Source of the DNA: Acidobacteriota bacterium
GTDB lineage: Bacteria; Acidobacteriota; Terriglobia; Bryobacterales; Bryobacteraceae
Reading direction: 5' to 3'
Length of the DNA stretch: 6,376 nt
NCBI GenBank assembly: GCA_021788955.1
Contig: JAJYKC010000153.1
Coordinates: forward strand, 1 to 6,376
Shown in pieces: positions 1 through 4,395 of the stretch; positions within the stretch are counted from its first letter, which is position 1, and each line of letters begins with the position of its first letter. A program made the translations under genes and the position numbers. The notes below the pieces were generated by a model. It saw only the letters and a program-made list of their open reading frames with translations. It did no database searches and was not told the origin of the DNA.

Positions 1-491
1 GCGGCGAGGCATTTCTTCATGTAGTCGAGCGTCTGCGGCACGTGGGCGTAGTAGAGGGAGCGGTAGGACATGGCCTGCTGATAGCAGCGCTCGGAGGGTT
101 TGGCGAGCACCTGGCTTTCGTTGTAATGCCAGAGGGCTTCGGTGCAGATGCCCTGCTTATAGAGAGTGCGCATGCCGTCGCGAAGCATGGCGCCGCTGTC
201 AGAGCCCGGAGTGCCTTCCATCGCGCGTTCGTTGTAGTAGAGGAACAGGCGCGAGGGCATGAAATCCGGCAAGTTTTGCTTCTTGCATTCGAACTCGACC
301 GCAGCGGAGATGGCGTTCGCGGTGCAGCTTCCCAACTGGCCCTGGTCGTAGACCGGCGGGCACTGCGGCCGCAGGTCGACCGAAGGCGGCAGCACAGCGG
401 CGCCGCGCTCCGCGGGGAATTCGATGACTTTGTCGCGGTGGTCCGGCAGGTCCGGCCGCCACCCGTATTTGCGTAAGGGGTTGTCCTTCAT
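1..491 (-). CDS. Papain-like (C1A family) cysteine peptidase, N-terminal part, cut by the left window edge
   Basis: Reading the minus strand from the ATG at 491-489 gives an open frame of 163 codons to the window edge, with no stop. The protein starts directly with a segment reading YGWRPDLPDHRD, which is typical of bacterial C1A peptidases that lack a long pro-region. It continues with DLRPQCPPVYDQGQLGSCTAN. Q50 would be the oxyanion-hole glutamine and C56 the catalytic cysteine, as in papain. The catalytic His and Asn would lie beyond the edge, so activity cannot be confirmed. No signal peptide or membrane segment is visible, which suggests a cytoplasmic protein or one exported by another route. 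A GGAGAGG ribosome site lies about 9 nt upstream of the ATG. The gene follows the glycosyltransferase by 43 nt on the same strand, so the two are probably co-transcribed. The family call is firm; the substrate is unknown. Confidence 0.88.
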   Translation of the reverse strand, partial: MKDNPLRKYGWRPDLPDHRDKVIEFPAERGAAVLPPSVDLRPQCPPVYDQGQLGSCTANAISAAVEFECKKQNLPDFMPSRLFLYYNERAMEGTPGSDSGAMLRDGMRTLYKQGICTEALWHYNESQVLAKPSERCYQQAMSYRSLYYAHVPQTLDYMKKCLA

Positions 492-520
492 AAAAACATT
501 CCTCTCCGTGATTGTTTTTA
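491..520 (-). repeat. Inverted repeat enclosing the ribosome site of the peptidase gene
   Basis: TAAAAACA at 491-498 is the exact reverse complement of TGTTTTTA at 513-520, with a 14-nt loop. In the minus-strand mRNA the loop carries the GGAGAGG ribosome site, and the 3' arm ends on the A of the AUG. The stem is almost all A-U and therefore weak. The symmetry is seen directly; a regulatory role is inference. It does not look like an intrinsic terminator, because it has no GC-rich stem. Confidence 0.5.
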
Positions 521-534
521 GGCCCGTGCGGTGT

Positions 535-1545
535 TTAGATCTCGAGAAAATCCATCCACGCGTTGAGCCCGGTTTGGTTGTGTTCGAGGAGGGCTTCCAT
601 GCCGTCGGCCGGCGCCGCGGGTTCGGCAAGCAAGAGGCGGCCGACGCGGCTGAGTTCGCAGACGTCGTCACCCGGGGCCTGCCAGTACCGGGGAACCCAG
701 TCGATGGCGTCGGTGACGACAGAGGGCACGCCTTCGGCGACGCCGTCGGCGGTGACCATGTTGAACGACTCGGTGTAGCTGGGCTGCAAGAGCAGGTGCA
801 TGTGAGCTACGGTCTTGCGGAACTTGGGCCAGCTTTCCCAGCCGTTTTCCACCAGGCGTGCATGATTCAAGCCTTCGAACATGGCCCGCGCGGCGCGGAG
901 GATGGTGTCTCCTCCGCCTTCGGTGCGGCCGGCGGAAACCCAGAGTTCGAGGTCGGCTTTCAAGTCGCGGGCGATGTGGAGCGCGGCGCCAGCGGCGCTC
1001 ATGAAATTCTTCAGCGGCCTCGTGGCGCCGAACGCTCCGATGCGCAGCACGCCTCCGCGCCAGAGCGGAGGCGCGACGCGACGCGTCACGTCGATGTAAT
1101 ACAGGTTCGGCAGGTGCGTGCAAGGCGCCCCGAACGCGGCGTGGACCCACTTACAAAACTTTTTGCTGTTGCCGGCCGTGCGAAAGTTGAACGTGCCGGT
1201 TTCGAGCTCCATCGCCTCGCGGAATAACTTCACGCCGTTTGCGTCGGCCTGGAGGAAGCCGACGTTGGAGTGACAGTTCATGGCGAAGGTCACGCCGGGG
1301 TATTGGTTGGCCAGCCGCTGTAAGCCGGCGGTAGGGATCCAGGGTGCAGAGATGACGACGTGGGTTGCGCCGGCGCCCTGGAGGCGGGCGCCTAAGTCGG
1401 CCGGGGAAACGATCGGCCAGACTTCGGCGGGAATATCGTTGCTTCGCAGGACTTTTGAGGTGTTGAGGGCCGAAACGCCGAGACCGATGTGGCTGATGTT
1501 GCGGCTGGCGGCGAAGTTCTTGTACGCGAGGATTACTTTTCTCAT
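535..1545 (-). CDS. GT-B fold glycosyltransferase, group 1 (GT4-like)
   Basis: This 336-residue protein is probably a cytoplasmic sugar transferase acting on a nucleotide-sugar donor; the acceptor is unknown. The N-terminal half has a Rossmann-like opening (MRKVILAY) and a small-residue turn at GLGVSALNTSK (21-31). The C-terminal half carries the better markers. GAFGATRPLKN at 170-180 supplies R176 and K179, the usual donor-phosphate contacts. PSYTESFNMVTADGVAEGVPSVV starts at 255 and gives E259 and D267, in place of the E-x7-E pair of GT4 enzymes. The length is near normal for the family, though slightly short. The ATG at 1545-1543 is the only possible upstream start, because an in-frame TAG lies four codons before it. 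Its ribosome site is poor: AGG abuts the ATG directly. The peptidase follows 43 nt downstream. No wall, capsule or lipopolysaccharide genes lie nearby to suggest a pathway. Confidence 0.8.
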   Translation of the reverse strand: MRKVILAYKNFAASRNISHIGLGVSALNTSKVLRSNDIPAEVWPIVSPADLGARLQGAGATHVVISAPWIPTAGLQRLANQYPGVTFAMNCHSNVGFLQADANGVKLFREAMELETGTFNFRTAGNSKKFCKWVHAAFGAPCTHLPNLYYIDVTRRVAPPLWRGGVLRIGAFGATRPLKNFMSAAGAALHIARDLKADLELWVSAGRTEGGGDTILRAARAMFEGLNHARLVENGWESWPKFRKTVAHMHLLLQPSYTESFNMVTADGVAEGVPSVVTDAIDWVPRYWQAPGDDVCELSRVGRLLLAEPAAPADGMEALLEHNQTGLNAWMDFLEI

Positions 1546-1567
1546 CCTGCAGCCATGCTAGGATGAG
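1541..1567 (-). promoter_or_regulatory. Hairpin covering the glycosyltransferase start codon, with a four-codon leader ORF
   Basis: CTCATCCT at 1541-1548 pairs exactly with AGGATGAG at 1560-1567. An inner GCA/TGC pairing is possible around a GCCA loop. In the mRNA the 3' arm contains both the AGG ribosome-site remnant and the AUG of the glycosyltransferase, so folding would hide the start. A tiny frame in the loop, AUG-GCU-GCA-GGA-UGA at 1556-1542, ends by overlapping that AUG. The pairing is seen directly; translational control is inference. Confidence 0.45.
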
Positions 1568-1578
1568 GCGTTTCGGGT

Positions 1579-1596
1579 GGCCGTCGTAAACCGGCC
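1579..1596 (-). repeat. Small inverted repeat in the glycosyltransferase leader
   Basis: GGCCG at 1579-1583 and CGGCC at 1592-1596 form a 5-bp stem with an 8-nt loop. It lies between the candidate promoter and the start-codon hairpin, so the leader could fold into two stems. A stem this short is common by chance in GC-rich DNA. Confidence 0.25.
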
Positions 1597-1602
1597 TAAG
1601 CT

Positions 1603-1632
1603 ATTAAAAGTAAACCACTACCGGGCGAGCAA
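1603..1632 (-). promoter_or_regulatory. Candidate sigma-70 type promoter for the glycosyltransferase/peptidase pair
   Basis: On the minus strand, TTGCTC (1632-1627) is followed after 18 nt by TTTAAT (1608-1603). TTTAAT matches five of six bases of the -10 consensus; the -35 match is weaker. The patch is noticeably AT-rich in a GC-rich window. It lies in the 112-nt gap after the bcp stop, about 60 nt before the glycosyltransferase ATG. This is a consensus match by eye only. Confidence 0.35.
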
Positions 1633-1639
1633 GTTATTG

Positions 1640-1660
1640 TGACCGGCGGTTGGACGGTCA
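1640..1660 (-). terminator. Weak hairpin over the end of bcp (doubtful terminator)
   Basis: TGACCG at 1640-1645 pairs with CGGTCA at 1655-1660, leaving a 9-nt loop. The distal arm includes the TGA stop of the peroxiredoxin gene. No run of U follows on the minus strand, so this is not a standard intrinsic terminator. It is listed only because it is the sole hairpin at the end of the four-gene operon. Confidence 0.2.
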
Positions 1661-2125
1661 GTCGACCGCGGCGAGGACCTCTTCAGCGTGGCCTTCGACT
1701 TTGACTTTCGGGAAGACCTTTTTGATGTGGCCGTCCTTGCCAATTATGAAAGTCGTCCGCTCGATGCCCATGTACTTTTTCCCGTACATGCTCTTTTCCT
1801 TCCACACGCCGTAGGATTCGGCGACTTTGTGTTCCTTGTCGGCGAGGAGGGTAAATGGCAGGTCGAACTTTTGTTTGAACTTGAGCTGAGCTGCGGAAGT
1901 GTCGGGGGAAACGCCGACGATGACGGTGTCGCGTTTGGTGAATTTCTTGCTGTCGTCCCGGAAGGCGCAAGCCTCTTTGGTGCAGCCGGGCGTGTCGGCT
2001 TTGGGGTAGAAGTAGAGCACGACGTTCTTACCGCGAAGGGAGGCGAGACGGAAGGGCTTGCCGTGCTCGTCGACCGATTCGAAATCCGGCGCCGCGGCGC
2101 CCTCGTTGAGTTCGACTGGCTTCAT
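1658..2125 (-). CDS. bcp: Thioredoxin-dependent thiol peroxidase, Bcp/PrxQ type peroxiredoxin
   Basis: This 155-residue protein is the usual length for a Bcp/PrxQ peroxiredoxin, which reduces hydrogen peroxide and organic peroxides in the cytoplasm using thioredoxin. The thioredoxin-fold core is clear: APDF near 12-15, LRGKNVVLYFYPKADTPGCT at 30-49, and VIVGVSPDT further on. C48 in the PGCT motif is the peroxidatic cysteine. C53, five residues later in the same helix, is the resolving cysteine of the atypical 2-Cys PrxQ class. The segment RTTFIIGKDGHIKKVF is also typical of the family. The gene is the last of the four-gene operon, 12 nt after the stop of the small unknown protein. Its own ribosome site is poor (CGGAAT just before the ATG), so translation is probably coupled to the gene upstream. 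Family and function are firm. Confidence 0.95.
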   Translation of the reverse strand: MKPVELNEGAAAPDFESVDEHGKPFRLASLRGKNVVLYFYPKADTPGCTKEACAFRDDSKKFTKRDTVIVGVSPDTSAAQLKFKQKFDLPFTLLADKEHKVAESYGVWKEKSMYGKKYMGIERTTFIIGKDGHIKKVFPKVKVEGHAEEVLAAVD

Positions 2126-2137
2126 ATTCCGATTGGA

Positions 2138-2365
2138 TTATTCGACGACGACGCTGGCGCCCTTTTTTTGACCGGCGCGGGCGATGTGGTCGATGTGGAC
2201 ATCGATCATGGCGCGAACGCCTTTCCAGAACTCGACCCGGGAGGCGCGGAAGTGCTCGCAGACCTCCTCCGGGGGGATGACGCTTTCGACGAATTCGCTG
2301 AGTTCCCGGGCGAAGGTCGAGAACCGCGGACCGGCGCCTGCCGTGGGACCCGTCTGTTCGGTCAT
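2138..2365 (-). CDS. Small conserved-looking protein of unknown function (75 aa)
   Basis: The gene encodes 75 residues and has one of the best ribosome sites in the window: AGGAGG at 2377-2372, 6 nt before the ATG. It sits 16 nt after the osmC-like stop and 12 nt before bcp, so it is almost certainly translated. The first 14 residues are a Gly/Pro/Thr-rich, flexible-looking tail. Residues 15-30 and 33-64 are probably two amphipathic helices, with a PPEE turn at 31-34 and charged and aromatic residues in the second (EHFRASRVEFWKGVRAMIDVHI). The end, QKKGASVVVE, could be a short strand. There is one cysteine, C36. It has no signal peptide or membrane segment. The pattern resembles small acidobacterial hypothetical proteins, but I cannot name a family. 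Its position between two peroxidases suggests a redox or stress role by association only. Confidence 0.75.
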   Translation of the reverse strand: MTEQTGPTAGAGPRFSTFARELSEFVESVIPPEEVCEHFRASRVEFWKGVRAMIDVHIDHIARAGQKKGASVVVE

Positions 2366-2381
2366 AGGTGGCCTCCTGACT

Positions 2382-2825
2382 CTAGTATCCTACTGCAGGC
2401 GCGGCGTCGTCGATGATCTCGTAGCTCGACGTGATTTCGACGGCGGGCTGCAGGGAGGCGGAGACGCTGCAGTACTTCTTCTCGCTCAGTTCGATCGCCT
2501 GCTCGACGGCGTGCGCGGTGAGGCCGGTGCCATGGACGACGTGGTGGACGTGGATTTTGGTGAACTTTTTCGGGAACTCGGGGCTGCGCTCGCCGCTGAG
2601 GCGCGCTTCGTAGGCGGTGACTTTCATGCGTTTCTTTTCGAGGATGTTCACCACATCGACGCCGGTGCATCCGCCGAGGCTGAGCAGGAGCAACTCGACC
2701 GGGCTGGCGGCGCTGCCGCGCTCCCTCTTGGTTTCCATGGGTACGGCGTGCCCGCCGGGGCTGAAGCCGATTAGCATCCCGTCACCGGCCCAGCGGACCG
2801 AAGCCTGCATATGACCGTCTGCCAC
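2382..2825 (-). CDS. OsmC-family peroxiredoxin-like protein
   Basis: This 147-residue protein belongs to the OsmC/Ohr superfamily, whose members form dimers and reduce organic hydroperoxides with two cysteines. C53 lies in LLSLGGCTGVDVV (48-59), the classic OsmC helix, and C119 in the KKYCSVSASL motif (116-125); these are the expected catalytic pair. The N-terminal half shows the strand-rich portion and the GGHAVPMETKRERGSAASPVELLL approach to the first helix. It looks closer to the YhfA-like general OsmC branch than to Ohr. The start is GTG at 2825-2823, chosen because AAGGAGG at 2840-2834 is spaced 8 nt from it. An in-frame ATG at 2810-2808 is too far from that site. The GTG directly follows the stop of the ArsA-like gene, so the two are translationally coupled. 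Confidence 0.92.
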   Translation of the reverse strand: MADGHMQASVRWAGDGMLIGFSPGGHAVPMETKRERGSAASPVELLLLSLGGCTGVDVVNILEKKRMKVTAYEARLSGERSPEFPKKFTKIHVHHVVHGTGLTAHAVEQAIELSEKKYCSVSASLQPAVEITSSYEIIDDAAPAVGY

Positions 2826-4016
2826 TTACGCAACCTCCTTCATTTCGACAGTGAGAATTTTGTTTTCCAGGCGGGCGCGCGCCGGGGTGAGGCCAGCCAT
2901 GGAGGTCGGCAAGCCGATGTGCCGGCGCAGCGTGCCGATCTGCACGACGAGTTCGTTGCCCTTTTTGAACAGGCCGACTTCGCCCTTGGTGGCGAATGGA
3001 AGCCGCAGTTTCACCTGATAGACGCCCTCGATCTTTTCGAAGGTGTAGGGCCGCTCCCTGCTGCCGACGGAGGCGGGGTCCTCATTGTTTTCGTAGAGCG
3101 AATCGGCGACGAGTTCCAGGAGTTCGATGCCGAGTACTTCCTGCTGAAACAGCGGGACTCGGCGCACGGGAACGGGGGCGAAGTACTCGTCGATTTCGCG
3201 AAGGATTTCAGTCTGGGAGCGGCGCCAGGTATTGAAGAAGCCGTCTTCGACGCTCGCGGGCAGGACGCGGTTCACCAGGATGCGGTCGACATTGAGGCCG
3301 TGAAGCGAGAAATAGACGAAGGCGCGCTGAGTTTCGCGTAGGACCATTTTTTCGGCGTTGGTGACGAGGCGCACGCTGGTGCGTTCGGGGTCGGCGAGAA
3401 GTTCGTCAATGCCGTCCAGTTTCTGGAACAGGTCGAGCACGTTGGCGAAGTAGCTATCGGTGGGCAGTTCGACGGGCGAGACGCGATTGGCGATCGGGCG
3501 GACGGCTTTGATGAGCGTGCGCTGCATAGGGAAGATGTGCTTCATGTACCAATCGAGTGTGGTGGGCATGCTGACGAAGCGGAGGCTTTCGGCGGTGGGT
3601 GCGCAGTCGAGCACGACGGCTTCGTAGCGGTCCTCTCGGCGGTACTGATTGACGTACATCATGGCGCTCAACTCTTCCATGCCGGGGAGGATGGCGAGTT
3701 CTTCGGCTTCGACGTCGCTGACGCCTGTAGCGCGGAGGACGCTGATGAGATAGCCGGAGACTTCGCGCCAGTGGCGTTTTATTTCGCGCTGGATGTTTAC
3801 TTCGTGGATGTCGAGAAAGTCGTTGACGGGGTAGGGGTCGGCGGTTTTGCTGGTGAAGAGGTCGACACCGAGGTCGAAGGAATCGGCGAGGCTGTGGGCC
3901 GGGTCAACGCTCATGACCAGCGTTTTGACGCCACGCTGGGCGAGACGGACGCCGGTGGCCGCGGCGAGGCTCGTTTTGCCCACTCCGCCTTTGCCGCTGA
4001 ACAGAATGATCCGCAT
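2826..4016 (-). CDS. ArsA/Get3-family ATPase with C-terminal alpha-crystallin (HSP20-like) domain, Get3d-like
   Basis: This 396-residue P-loop ATPase carries the deviant Walker A GKGGVGKT at 8-15, with signature lysine K9. Switch I is SVDPAHSLADSFD at 36-48 and switch II is DCAPTAESLR at 137-146. TNAEKMVLRETQRA at 219-232 fits the nucleotide-side helix of the family. Residues about 323-394 form a beta-rich ArsA_HSP20 type domain, the arrangement described for the Get3d branch. The protein has one catalytic domain, not two as in plasmid ArsA. Its only cysteine is C138, so it has neither the arsenite-binding cysteine triad of ArsA nor the zinc CxxC of eukaryotic Get3. Arsenite pumping is therefore unlikely; binding of client proteins is inference. 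The ATG at 4016 fits the family's usual MRIILFSGKGG opening. No ribosome site precedes it, so the mRNA may be leaderless. It heads the four-gene operon. Confidence 0.92.
   Translation of the reverse strand: MRIILFSGKGGVGKTSLAAATGVRLAQRGVKTLVMSVDPAHSLADSFDLGVDLFTSKTADPYPVNDFLDIHEVNIQREIKRHWREVSGYLISVLRATGVSDVEAEELAILPGMEELSAMMYVNQYRREDRYEAVVLDCAPTAESLRFVSMPTTLDWYMKHIFPMQRTLIKAVRPIANRVSPVELPTDSYFANVLDLFQKLDGIDELLADPERTSVRLVTNAEKMVLRETQRAFVYFSLHGLNVDRILVNRVLPASVEDGFFNTWRRSQTEILREIDEYFAPVPVRRVPLFQQEVLGIELLELVADSLYENNEDPASVGSRERPYTFEKIEGVYQVKLRLPFATKGEVGLFKKGNELVVQIGTLRRHIGLPTSMAGLTPARARLENKILTVEMKEVA
2834..2840 (-). promoter_or_regulatory. Ribosome binding site that fixes the GTG start of the OsmC gene
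   Basis: The minus strand reads AAGGAGG here, a near-perfect anti-16S match, 8 nt before the GTG at 2825. It lies inside the last codons of the ArsA-like gene, whose TAA stop (2828-2826) abuts the GTG. The spacing decides for GTG over the ATG five codons later. Confidence 0.8.
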
Positions 4017-4274
4017 AATTTCAGGATAGCGGACCAGTCCCGTCGGACCTGCCACCGGCGTTTCGGAAAGCAACCGTTTCAGGGCTACTAAAACCGGGCT
4101 CGATTTAATTCCAGCGTTACCCAAGTGAGTGGGTGCGGGGTACCGGGGAAGCGGCATCGGCACTGGGCGGCCCATGAATTGCTCGTTGAGTGTCAGGTCC
4201 CGGATTTGGTACTCGGTCCCAGACGGGCAGACCCGGCAGATTTGGGGCTGGTGAGCGGCGGCGCGTGCCGCGGT

Positions 4275-4292
4275 GGGCGGTTGCTTCCGCCC
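4275..4292 (+). repeat. GC-rich hairpin in the intergenic region
   Basis: GGGCGG at 4275-4280 and CCGCCC at 4287-4292 form a perfect 6-bp stem with a TTGCTT loop. Flanking CCGC (4268-4271) and GCGG (4297-4300) could extend it across small internal loops. There is no T run on either side, so it does not look like a terminator. Confidence 0.4.
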
Positions 4293-4332
4293 GGGTGCGG
4301 TGGCCAACGCTTGCGGGGCAAACGACTGGGAA

Positions 4333-4375
4333 TGAGGGGAAGGGCCCGGTCCCTCACTCGGCCGGAATCTTCCGG
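4333..4375 (+). repeat. Pair of hairpins in the leader of the secreted protein gene
   Basis: TGAGGG at 4333-4338 pairs with CCCTCA at 4351-4356 around a 12-nt loop that contains GGGCCC. CCGGA at 4362-4366 pairs with TCCGG at 4371-4375 around ATCT. Both are perfect, and the second ends 7 nt before the ribosome site. They could stabilise or control the leader; this is inference from base pairing alone. Confidence 0.4.
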
Positions 4376-4395
4376 GTCCGGCGGGAGACAGGCGA

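Larger units (their letters stand above)
4017..4395. promoter_or_regulatory. Divergent intergenic region with promoters expected for both sides
   Basis: No convincing gene lies in these 379 bases; the open frames here have a basic, Pro/Gly-rich composition typical of non-coding GC-rich frames. The region separates the minus-strand operon from the plus-strand secreted protein, so it should contain two promoters. On the minus strand TATCCT (4028-4023) lies 6 nt before the ATPase ATG and could be a -10 element of a leaderless transcript; I see no good -35. The stretch 4085-4125 is relatively AT-rich. The plus-strand half (4275-4375) holds three short hairpins. No promoter could be assigned to the plus-strand gene with confidence. 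Confidence 0.5.

Noticed and set aside
42..476. Plus-strand 144-aa open frame
   Set aside because: It lies antisense to the clear C1A peptidase and has the composition of a shadow frame.
1688..2416. Plus-strand 242-aa open frame rich in Asp, Glu, Phe and Val
   Set aside because: It is antisense to bcp and the 75-aa gene; both of those have better family evidence or ribosome sites.
2826..4016. Arsenite efflux pump ATPase (arsA of an ars operon)
   Set aside because: It has only one cysteine, no second ATPase half, and no arsB, arsC, arsD or arsR gene nearby. The alpha-crystallin domain points to the Get3d-like branch.
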